DNA of 6,760 nt. Source: JBEIFW01 sp044370695 (GTDB lineage: Bacteria > Actinomycetota > Acidimicrobiia > Acidimicrobiales > Ilumatobacteraceae). The notes under the pieces were generated by a model. It ran no database searches. It had not been told where the DNA came from and saw only the letters and a program-made list of their open reading frames with translations. Position numbers and translations under genes: made by a program. The stretch covers positions 1-6,760 of the forward strand of contig JBILVB010000184.1 of assembly GCA_044370695.1 (NCBI GenBank), in the 5' to 3' direction. Shown piece by piece: positions 1 to 6,006 of the stretch (position 1 is its first letter; the number at the start of each line of letters is the position of its first letter).

Positions 1-1047
1 GTCGCCCGCATCGCCGAGCTGCTGGCCGGGGCCGAGCGACCGGCGGTGATCGTCGGCTCCGACGTGTACTGGGCCGGGGCGTGGGAGGCCCTGCGCGCTG
101 CGGTGGAGCACCTGCGGGTGCCGTGCTTCGCGAACGGCCTCGGGCGGGGTTGCCTGCCCGCCGATCACGACCTCGCCTTCACCCGCACCCGCGGCCTGCT
201 CAAGTCCGACGCCGACCTCGTCGTGGTGATCGGCACCCCGCTCGACTTCCGGCTCGGGTTCGGCCGGTTCGGCGACGCGGCCGTCGCGCATGTGGTCGAC
301 GCGCCGTCGCAGATCGCCGGTCACGTGGCGGTGCCGACGGCCGCAGGCGATCTCGGCGCCGTACTCGCCGGGTTCGCGTCGTACGCCGGGCCACGTGCCG
401 ACCACGAGGGCTGGATCGCCCGGCTGCGCGCCGCCGAATCGGCGGCGTCGGCGACCGACCGGGCCCTGCTCGACGCCGACGCCGACCCGATCAAGCCGGC
501 ACGGATCTACGGCGAGTTGGGACGGCGGCTCGCGCGCGACGCCGTGGTCATCTGCGACGGCGGCGACTTCGCGAGCTACGCCGGCAAGTTCGTCGAGGCG
601 TACCAGCCGGGGTGCTGGCTCGACACCGGCCCCTACGGCTGCCTGGGCAACGGCCCGGGGTACGCGCTGGCGGCTCGGGTGGCGCGCCCGTCGAGCCAGG
701 TCGTGATGCTGCTCGGCGACGGCGCAGCCGGCTTCAGCCTCATGGACGTCGATTCGATGGTGCGCCACGGCCTGCCGTGCGTGATGGTCGTCGGCAACAA
801 CGGGATCTGGGGCCTCGAGAAGCACCCGATGCAGGCCGTCTACGGCTGGGACCTGGCCTGCGATCTGCAGCCGGGCTGCAGCTACGACGGTGTCGTGCGC
901 GCCCTCGGCGGCGCCGGCGAGACGGTGAGCCGGCCCGACGAGTTGGGCCCGGCCCTCGACCGGGCGTTCGCCGCCGGGGTGCCCTACCTCGTCAACGTGC
1001 TGACCGATCCCGCCGACGTCTACCCGCGCTCGTCGAACCTGGGGTGA
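1..1047 (+). CDS. ThDP-dependent enzyme, IlvG / 2-hydroxyacyl-CoA-lyase-like (5' partial)
   Basis: The frame is open from the first base, and the residues before the first possible start (GTG at 46) read as a normal ThDP-enzyme central domain. The gene therefore begins upstream and only about 348 C-terminal residues are present. Residues ~1-150 are the central domain. Residues ~160-348 are the pyrophosphate-binding domain with the ThDP/Mg motif GDG (239-241), 24 residues, then NN (266-267). Catalytic Glu and substrate residues of the N-terminal domain lie outside the window. From memory it resembles the M. tuberculosis protein annotated IlvG (Rv1820, about 547 aa), including GIWGLEKHPM and the ending SNLG. 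The stretch CWLDTGPYGCLG replaces the usual acetolactate-synthase active-site sequence and recalls oxalyl-CoA decarboxylase and 2-hydroxyacyl-CoA lyases. The downstream acyl-CoA synthetase 4 bp away supports an acyl-CoA substrate. The superfamily is certain; the reaction is inferred. Confidence 0.9.
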   Translation, partial: VARIAELLAGAERPAVIVGSDVYWAGAWEALRAAVEHLRVPCFANGLGRGCLPADHDLAFTRTRGLLKSDADLVVVIGTPLDFRLGFGRFGDAAVAHVVDAPSQIAGHVAVPTAAGDLGAVLAGFASYAGPRADHEGWIARLRAAESAASATDRALLDADADPIKPARIYGELGRRLARDAVVICDGGDFASYAGKFVEAYQPGCWLDTGPYGCLGNGPGYALAARVARPSSQVVMLLGDGAAGFSLMDVDSMVRHGLPCVMVVGNNGIWGLEKHPMQAVYGWDLACDLQPGCSYDGVVRALGGAGETVSRPDELGPALDRAFAAGVPYLVNVLTDPADVYPRSSNLG

Positions 1048-1051
1048 TCCG

Positions 1052-2650
1052 ATGCGTACCGACTCCGCCACGAACCGTCTCGTCGAGCAGGCCCGCGAAG
1101 CCTCCATCGGCACGCTGCTGCGGCGCACCGCCGCCCGCACCCCCGACAAGATCGGGGTGATCTGGCGGGACCGGCGCGAGACCTTCGCCGAGTTCGACGC
1201 CGCCGTGAACCGCTGCGCCAACGAGCTCGCCGCGCGTGGCGTGCGCCGCGGCGACCGCATCGCACTGCTGTCGCACAACTGCCGGGAGTTCGGCCTGCTG
1301 TGGTTCGCGCTGGCTCGGCTCGGAGCGATCAGCGTGCCGATCAACTTCATGCTCAACGCCGAGGAGGTGGCGTTCATCCTCGGCCACTCGGGTGCGACGG
1401 GCATGGTCGTCGAGGACGCGTTGGGCGCCGTGGCAGTCGAAGCGCTCGAGCGGGCCGGGGTGCGAGGCGGCGTCCGGGGCTGGATCCCGTTGCGGGGCGA
1501 CGCCACACCCGACGGCTGGGAGGGCGTGGCGGCGTGGGAGGCCGGCACCGACGAGCGCGAGCCGGGGATCGTGATCGGCGACGACGAGCCGGTGCAGCTC
1601 ATGTACACCTCGGGCACCGAGAGCCGCCCGAAGGGTGTCACGCTCACGAGCCGGTCGCTGCTGGCGCAGTACGTGTCGTGCATCGTCGACGGCGGCATGA
1701 CCGCCGACGACGTCGAGGTCCATGCGTTGCCCTTCTACCACTGCGCCCAGCTGCACTGTTTCTTCACCCCCGACGTCTACCTCGGCGCCACGTCGATCAT
1801 CGTCGGGGGGCCGGATCCGGCCGCGATCCTGCGCACGATCGAGGCCGAGCGGGTCACCAAGCTGTTCTGCCCGCCCACGGTGTGGATCGGCCTGCTGCGT
1901 TCGCCGCTGTTCGACACCGTCGAGCTGTCGTCGTTACGCAAGGGGTACTACGGCGCAGCGATCATGCCGGTCGAGGTGCTCAAGGAGATCCAGCAGCGGC
2001 TGCCGCAGGTCGCGTTGTGGAACTTCTACGGGCAGACGGAGATGGCACCGCTGGCGACGATCCTGCGCCCGCACGAGCAGCTCCCCCGGGCCGGATCGGC
2101 GGGTAAGCCGGCGATCAACGTCGAGACGATGCTCGTCGACGACGACGACGTCCCGGTCCCCGCCGGCACGATCGGCGAGATCGTGCATCGCAGCCCGCAG
2201 GCGATGCTCGGCTACTGGGACGACGACGCCAAGACCGCCGACACGTTCCGCAACGGCTGGTTCCACTCCGGCGACCTCGGGGTGATGGACGCGGACGGCT
2301 ACCTCACGATCGTCGACCGCAAGAAGGACATGATCAAGACCGGCGGTGAGAACGTGGCCAGCCGGGAGGTCGAGGAGGTGCTGTTCCAGTTCCCGGGTGT
2401 GGCCGAGGTGGCCGTGTTCGGCATCGCCCACCCCTACTGGATCGAGGCGGTCACCGCGGTGGTCGTCCCCAAAGCGGGCGAATCGGTCGATCCCGATGCC
2501 GTGATCGCCTTCGCCCGCGAGCGGCTCGCCGGCTACAAGGCACCCAAGTACGTGACGGTCGCCGACGCGCTGCCGAAGAACCCGAGCGGCAAGATCCTCA
2601 AGCGGGAACTGCGACAGGCCTACGCCCACCTCTCGAGCGACGCCGGCTGA
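1052..2650 (+). CDS. AMP-forming acyl-CoA synthetase (FadD-like)
   Basis: This complete 532-aa class I adenylate-forming enzyme should convert a carboxylic acid, ATP and CoA to acyl-CoA, AMP and PPi in the cytoplasm. Visible motifs are the P-loop YTSGTESRPKG (185-195), the aromatic/substrate region HALPFYHC, the A5 motif NFYGQTE (324-330), the A7 motif GWFHSGDLG (402-410, ribose-binding Asp408), the hinge DRKKDMIKTGGEN (422-434) and the C-terminal catalytic lysine in PSGKILKREL (Lys514). Length and motif order are normal for FadD-type medium/long-chain or 2-substituted acyl ligases; the substrate cannot be read from sequence. The P-loop has ES where the consensus has TG. The ATG at 1052 is preceded by GGGG 7 nt upstream, overlapping the stop region of the ThDP gene, so the two are probably translationally coupled. 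A single TTA leucine codon lies at 1934-1936. Confidence 0.95.
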   Translation: MRTDSATNRLVEQAREASIGTLLRRTAARTPDKIGVIWRDRRETFAEFDAAVNRCANELAARGVRRGDRIALLSHNCREFGLLWFALARLGAISVPINFMLNAEEVAFILGHSGATGMVVEDALGAVAVEALERAGVRGGVRGWIPLRGDATPDGWEGVAAWEAGTDEREPGIVIGDDEPVQLMYTSGTESRPKGVTLTSRSLLAQYVSCIVDGGMTADDVEVHALPFYHCAQLHCFFTPDVYLGATSIIVGGPDPAAILRTIEAERVTKLFCPPTVWIGLLRSPLFDTVELSSLRKGYYGAAIMPVEVLKEIQQRLPQVALWNFYGQTEMAPLATILRPHEQLPRAGSAGKPAINVETMLVDDDDVPVPAGTIGEIVHRSPQAMLGYWDDDAKTADTFRNGWFHSGDLGVMDADGYLTIVDRKKDMIKTGGENVASREVEEVLFQFPGVAEVAVFGIAHPYWIEAVTAVVVPKAGESVDPDAVIAFARERLAGYKAPKYVTVADALPKNPSGKILKRELRQAYAHLSSDAG

Positions 2651-2669
2651 AGGCCGGACCGCCCGGAGG

Positions 2670-3995
2670 TCAAGGCCGCAGGAGCCCGAGGTCGTCCCAG
2701 GTGCGCCCGAGGACGCGCTCGACGTCGGCGCCGAGCCAGGTGAGCACCGAGGCGTAGTAGGCGCGCACGTCGGTCGTGGCTCGCAGGTCGCCGTCGTCGA
2801 GGTGGACGAGGTCCGCCTCGCCGTACAGGCCGGCTCGCACGGCTCGACCGACGAGGAAGTGCACGTTGGCCTTGCCGTGGTCGGTGCCGTACCCGTTGTC
2901 GTGGACCCGCCGGCCGAACTCGCTCACGGTCATGAGCAGTACCCGGTCGGCCGCACCGGCCGATTCGACGTGACGCTGGAACCGGGCGATACCGGTGGCG
3001 AGATCCCCGAGCAGGTCGGCCTGGGTGGCGAGTTGGCTGGCATGGGTGTCGAAGCCGCCGGCGGCCACGTGCACGACGCGCACTCCGGCGGTCGAGGTGG
3101 CGACCCGGGCCGCTGTCTCGAGCGCGGCGGTGAACTCGCCGGCGGCAGGATCGTCACCACCGGTGTCGCGCTCGGCGTCGTCGCCGGTGCCGGCCTGCAG
3201 GGCTGCGAACGTGCGCACGGCGGCGAGGGCGGACGCGTTGGCGTTGCGCACGGTCGCCTCGGCGCCGCTGCCGCCGCCCGTCGCCCAACGGGTCACCACG
3301 TCGTCACGGCCGGCCGGCCGCCCGATCGCACGGAACGCGAAGCCAGCCGGGTTGGTGACGACCGTCGGGCGCGATCCGTCGGCGTCGAGCATCGGAGCGC
3401 CGCCCGAGAGTGCGACGGCGCGCAGGGGATGGGCGCCGTCGGGGCCGAGCGCGTCGAGCCAGCGTCCCACCCAGCCGGTGCGCAGTGCGGTGCCCGGGGT
3501 GGACGACGCCCAGTCGTCCTGGGCGGCGAAATGGCTCCGGTTCGGTGACGGGAAGCCGACGGCTTCGAGCGCGGCGACCGAGCCGGCCGCTGCGAGCTCG
3601 GCCAGTGGACCGAGCTTCGGGTGCAGGCCGAACGCCGTCGTTCCCGGGAACCGCAAGAGGGTGTCGTCAGCGAGGCCGATGGCGGGACGCAGGTCGTGGT
3701 AGCGGCCCTGCAACGGCACGACGGTGTTCAGGCCGTCGTTGCCGCCGTAGAGGTTGACGATCACGAGCACCCGGTCGGGCGGAGGAACTGCGGCCGGGCC
3801 GGGCGCCGCCGCCGTTGTGACGGTGGGGGCCGGTGCCGGGGCACGAGGCGGCAACGAGGTCGGGCCGGCCGGTTCGACCCGAGGACCTGACGACGGCGAG
3901 CAGGATGCGAGCACACCGGTCGCCGCAGCAGCGGCTGCACCGGCGAGGAGCTCGCGACGTGACAGTGAACGTGGGCGACGGGCGTTGGTGTCCAT
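2670..3995 (-). CDS. DUF1501 family protein, Tat-exported lipoprotein
   Basis: This 441-aa protein belongs to DUF1501, a family with an alkaline-phosphatase/sulfatase-like fold and mostly unknown function. The N-terminus has a twin-arginine motif SRRELL (12-17), an Ala-rich hydrophobic core, and a lipobox LASC with Cys32 as the predicted lipidated residue. A Pro/Ala-rich linker (33-73) follows. The family landmarks are NLYGGNDGLN (81-90), GGFDTH (313-318), SEFGRR (358-363) and GTDHG (370-374). The mature protein should sit on the outer face of the membrane. An in-frame TTG at 4010 would overlap the upstream stop, but the ATG at 3995 has AAGAGG six bases before it and gives a compact Tat n-region, so I chose the ATG. 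It follows DUF1800 by 11 bp in the same operon, a pairing common across bacterial phyla. It converges on the acyl-CoA synthetase gene with a 19-bp gap. Confidence 0.92.
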   Translation of the reverse strand: MDTNARRPRSLSRRELLAGAAAAAATGVLASCSPSSGPRVEPAGPTSLPPRAPAPAPTVTTAAAPGPAAVPPPDRVLVIVNLYGGNDGLNTVVPLQGRYHDLRPAIGLADDTLLRFPGTTAFGLHPKLGPLAELAAAGSVAALEAVGFPSPNRSHFAAQDDWASSTPGTALRTGWVGRWLDALGPDGAHPLRAVALSGGAPMLDADGSRPTVVTNPAGFAFRAIGRPAGRDDVVTRWATGGGSGAEATVRNANASALAAVRTFAALQAGTGDDAERDTGGDDPAAGEFTAALETAARVATSTAGVRVVHVAAGGFDTHASQLATQADLLGDLATGIARFQRHVESAGAADRVLLMTVSEFGRRVHDNGYGTDHGKANVHFLVGRAVRAGLYGEADLVHLDDGDLRATTDVRAYYASVLTWLGADVERVLGRTWDDLGLLRP

Positions 3996-4001
3996 GGCGT
4001 T

Positions 4002-4007
4002 CCTCTT
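4002..4007 (-). promoter_or_regulatory. Ribosome binding site deciding the DUF1501 start
   Basis: On the minus strand AAGAGG is followed by the 6-nt spacer AACGCC and then ATG at 3995. The site overlaps the last base of the DUF1800 stop codon (TGA, 4009-4007), so a ribosome finishing DUF1800 lands on it. It favours ATG 3995 over the upstream TTG at 4010 and suggests translational coupling. Confidence 0.65.
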
Positions 4008-5260
4008 CAAGCGAGCAGGAACTCGGGCGAGGCCAGAGCGAGTGCGAGGCGTTCGGTCGGCGTTCGGGCAGCGGCGAGTTGCGAGCGGGTGATCTCACCG
4101 AACGGGCCGGGTAGTCCGAGCGCCTGGGCCAGGCCCTCGGCGTCACCGGCAGCGGCGGCCCGGGCCGCCGGATTGGCGGCCGGGGTGGTGCCGGCGAGGG
4201 CGACCGCAGCGTTGAACCGGCCGACGACGGCCGAGCTCGACAGCCACGCGTCACCGCCCGGCCAGCCTGCGACGTTGGGTGGCCGCAGGGGTACCTGGCC
4301 CATGGATCGCAGGAGCCCGAGCCGGGTCTCGGCCTTGAGCTGCGCGCCCGTTGCCCGTTGGGCAGCGACGAACCAGCGCACCGGCTCGAGCACGATCGGA
4401 CCACCGTCGACGCCGGCGACGAGCTCGCCGACCACCGCCCGCAGCAGAGCTCGAACGTCGAGGCCGGCGGCCCGGAAGGCGTCGGTGACACGAGACACGG
4501 CGGGGGCGTCGACGGCAGGTCCGAGCAACGCCCGGCACACCTTCCCGGCCACGAACCCGGGCAGCGCGGGGTGGTCGACGACCCGGGCGACGACGCCGTC
4601 GACGTCGGAGACGGTACCGCCGAGGTACGACTGCGGGGCCGGGTCGTGACGTGCGGGGACGAACGTGGCCGGACCGTCACTGCCGGGTCGCACCGTCCAG
4701 CCCGTGAGGGCGACGGCTCCGGCACGCACGTCGGCTTCGGTGTAGTTGCCGCGGCCGAGGGTGAACAGCTCGAGGAGTTCGCGGCCGTAGTTCTCGTTGA
4801 CCGACGTTCGGGTGGACTCGCGCCCGTCGAGATAGACGAGCATCGCGGGGTCGACGCTGACGCCGCGCACGAGCGGGCCGAACGGGCCGAGGCCGAGCCT
4901 TTGGAACAGCCGGAGTTGGTTGACGAGGGCGAGCGCAGAGCGAACCTTGCCGACCGACGACACGAAGTGCCCGTGCCAGAACCACACGACGCGTTCCTCG
5001 GCAGGTCGTTGCGTCGTCACCATCCGGTCGAGCCAGCCCGTGACGGCGGCGGCTCCGCGCGCTGCGTTCGCTTCTCGGTCGAACCCGAGCTCGGCATCGC
5101 GCCAGGGGTCGGGGGTCGGAGGCAGCCCGGCTCGGTCGGGGTCGACCAGGCGGGCGGCTTCGCCGGCAGGCCCGCGCGCGAGCGCCGCGTCGAGCTGCCC
5201 GGGCGCAAGACCCAGACCGACTCGCCGATGCAACCGCGAGATGATCGTCCGGTCGTCCAT
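4007..5260 (-). CDS. DUF1800 family protein
   Basis: This 417-aa protein carries all the family landmarks in order: HRRVGLG (11-17), WFWHGHF (93-99), MLVYLDG (140-146), NENYGRELLELFTLG (155-169), LTGW (185-188), PPNVAGWPGG (327-336) and the usual ending SPEFLL (411-416). Length is normal to slightly short. The family's biochemical function is not established; the genes commonly sit beside DUF1501 genes. No Sec, Tat or lipoprotein signal is visible at the N-terminus, unlike the DUF1501 partner. The start is uncertain: ATG at 5260 has GGGGG only 2 nt upstream, and GTG at 5269 (three residues longer) has no ribosome site. The frame stays open for a further ~110 bp upstream without an ATG, GTG or TTG that I could find. 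This is the first gene of the DUF1800-DUF1501 operon and lies downstream of a hairpin-rich intergenic region. Confidence 0.92.
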   Translation of the reverse strand: MDDRTIISRLHRRVGLGLAPGQLDAALARGPAGEAARLVDPDRAGLPPTPDPWRDAELGFDREANAARGAAAVTGWLDRMVTTQRPAEERVVWFWHGHFVSSVGKVRSALALVNQLRLFQRLGLGPFGPLVRGVSVDPAMLVYLDGRESTRTSVNENYGRELLELFTLGRGNYTEADVRAGAVALTGWTVRPGSDGPATFVPARHDPAPQSYLGGTVSDVDGVVARVVDHPALPGFVAGKVCRALLGPAVDAPAVSRVTDAFRAAGLDVRALLRAVVGELVAGVDGGPIVLEPVRWFVAAQRATGAQLKAETRLGLLRSMGQVPLRPPNVAGWPGGDAWLSSSAVVGRFNAAVALAGTTPAANPAARAAAAGDAEGLAQALGLPGPFGEITRSQLAAARTPTERLALALASPEFLLA

Positions 5261-5314
5261 GGCCCCCACGGTGGAGGACGGATGTGAAGAAACGTCGAAG
5301 ACGCCGTCGAGGTC

Positions 5315-5365
5315 GGGAGCGAGACGGTTGCGTCGGCTCGCCGGCGCAACCGTTTCGCCGCTCCC
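5315..5365. repeat. Long inverted repeat (hairpin) upstream of DUF1800
   Basis: Bases 5321-5336 pair with 5341-5356 across a 4-nt CTCG loop, giving 16 consecutive pairs of which two are G.T. Bases 5315-5320 (GGGAGC) then pair with 5360-5365 (GCTCCC) after a 3-nt bulge (5357-5359). The total is 22 pairs. The two wobble pairs are G.U only in a plus-strand transcript; on the minus strand, which is the direction of the flanking genes, they become A.C mismatches. No T-tract follows on either side, so it is not a classical intrinsic terminator. It may be a dyad operator or an RNA structure. Confidence 0.75.
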
Positions 5366-5414
5366 CTGCGATCGTTCACGAGCGGCCGGAAGGGCCCGCC
5401 ATCACCGGGTCGGT

Positions 5415-5425
5415 GCCGACGCAAC
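5415..5425 (+). repeat. Third copy of the GCCGACGCAAC motif
   Basis: GCCGACGCAAC here is the exact reverse complement of 5327-5337 in the left arm of the hairpin. It differs by one base from the right-arm sequence GCCGGCGCAAC (5340-5350). It overlaps a small palindrome (5409-5420). Three copies within 100 bp upstream of DUF1800 look like repeated regulator binding sites, but GC-rich composition makes chance possible. Confidence 0.5.
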
Positions 5426-5465
5426 GACAACTACGGCCCAGCGGTGCCGCCCGAACCACCTCCGG

Positions 5466-5630
5466 TCAGGCCAGCTTCACCGAGCGGACGACGCGGTCGG
5501 AGCCGGGGAGGAAGAGGCCCTTGGAGGACTGCATCTTCGCGGCGTACTCGGCACCGGCCATGAAGCGGGCCCGCAGGGCCTCGTGGGTGGCCAGATCGGG
5601 ACTCGCCGCCACCACGGCCATCGAGCCCAT
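5466..5630 (-). CDS. Small hypothetical protein or gene remnant with unclear start
   Basis: From ATG 5630 the frame gives 54 residues with balanced composition and almost only G/C at third positions. It includes an amphipathic stretch ATHEALRARFMAGAEYAAKM and ends VVRSVKLA. I do not recognise a family. No Shine-Dalgarno sequence precedes this ATG. The coding-like pattern continues upstream in the same frame to about 5690 (QSQVTVLTSIYGA), without an ATG, GTG or TTG. The only other candidate is a CTG at 5717 overlapping the stop of the preceding gene as CTGA (83 aa). It could be the end of a gene broken by an indel, a continuation of the upstream membrane protein in the -1 frame, or a gene with a rare start. 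The opposite strand is also open here with the same third positions, so the strand is not fully secure. Confidence 0.4.
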   Translation of the reverse strand: MGSMAVVAASPDLATHEALRARFMAGAEYAAKMQSSKGLFLPGSDRVVRSVKLA

Positions 5631-5713
5631 GGCACCGTAGATGCTGGTCAGGACCGTGACCTGGCTCTGCGAGGGACTCCCCTTCCGGGCGCGCCCACCC
5701 GCCCCAGCAGCAC

Positions 5714-6004
5714 TCAGTCGATGGCCGCAGGAGGCGGCGGCGGCTCGGACCCCACCGCGGCCGCAGGAGGCGGCGGCGGCTCGGACCCCACCGCGGCTAC
5801 CGGTGCACCGGCCGTGCGCCGGCCCCCCAGGGGTGCCCACCATCCCCACGCCGCGCCGGCCGGGATACCGACGATCGGCAGCACCACCAGCAGGACGCTG
5901 TCGAAGGACAGCACGCCGAGGAACAGCAACGTGGAGCCGAGGAAACCGAAGAAGAAGAACCCGGAAATGGCGCCCAGGATCGGCCGCCCGTGTACGTCTC
6001 TCAC
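5714..6004 (-). CDS. Small two-helix membrane protein with duplicated polyproline tail
   Basis: This 96-aa hypothetical protein has a short polar N-terminus (RDVHGRP) and two predicted membrane helices, ~10-32 (including FFFF at 16-19) and ~36-57. A loop GGRR (60-63) follows. Residues 71-94 are two identical copies of a 12-residue unit carrying SEPPPPP. By the positive-inside rule both ends would lie in the cytoplasm, which would place the polyproline tail inside; this is an inference. Two adjacent GTG codons (6007 and 6004) are possible starts. The second lies 5 nt from GGGGAGG and is preferred; the first overlaps the upstream TAG stop by one base. Either way the gene is tightly coupled to the secreted protein gene before it. 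I recognise no named family. Confidence 0.75.
   Translation of the reverse strand: MRDVHGRPILGAISGFFFFGFLGSTLLFLGVLSFDSVLLVVLPIVGIPAGAAWGWWAPLGGRRTAGAPVAAVGSEPPPPPAAAVGSEPPPPPAAID
5723..5794. repeat. 36-bp tandem repeat, two perfect copies
   Basis: Bases 5723-5758 and 5759-5794 are identical 36-mers, with three further matching bases after the second copy. The period is a multiple of three, and in the minus-strand membrane gene it encodes a 12-residue unit with a run of five prolines twice. Synonymous positions are identical as well (both copies use CCG CCG CCG CCT CCT), so the duplication is recent or homogenised. Confidence 0.95.
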
Positions 6005-6006
6005 CA

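Larger units (their letters stand above)
5270..5465 (-). promoter_or_regulatory. Intergenic region expected to hold the DUF1800-DUF1501 promoter
   Basis: This is 196 bp with no convincing gene on either strand. It separates the small envelope cluster from the DUF1800 operon, both read on the minus strand. It holds a long hairpin (5315-5365), a further copy of the hairpin-arm motif (5415-5425) and a short palindrome (5409-5420, arms GTCGG/CCGAC). I could not recognise convincing -35/-10 elements. The promoter role is inferred from position only. Confidence 0.4.

Noticed and set aside
46..1047. Treating GTG 46 as the start of the ThDP enzyme
   Set aside because: The residues encoded before it (ARIAELLAGAERPAV) match the central-domain pattern, and a 333-aa protein would lack the whole catalytic N-terminal domain. 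The gene is simply cut by the window edge.
2643..2671. Two short hairpins at the convergent gene ends: CCGGC/GCCGG (2643-2657) and GACC/GGTC (2657-2671), as a bidirectional terminator
   Set aside because: Stems are only 4-5 bp, overlap each other at base 2657 and the two stop codons, and no T-tract follows on either strand. Such hairpins are expected by chance at this GC content.
3996..4010. TTG start at 4010 for DUF1501, overlapping the DUF1800 stop
   Set aside because: ATG 3995 has AAGAGG at a 6-nt spacing and yields a normal Tat signal; the extra five residues add nothing.
5315..5365. Intrinsic terminator of the small envelope cluster
   Set aside because: No T-run follows on the minus strand, and the wobble pairs become mismatches in that transcript. 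The structure is reported as a hairpin of unknown role instead.
5284..5640. Plus-strand reading frame across the intergenic region and the 5466-5640 stretch
   Set aside because: Its first half is an Arg-rich composition shadow (KKRRRRRRGRER), it has no ribosome site, and its last part shares third positions with the better-looking minus-strand frame. I kept a caveat on strand in the feature.
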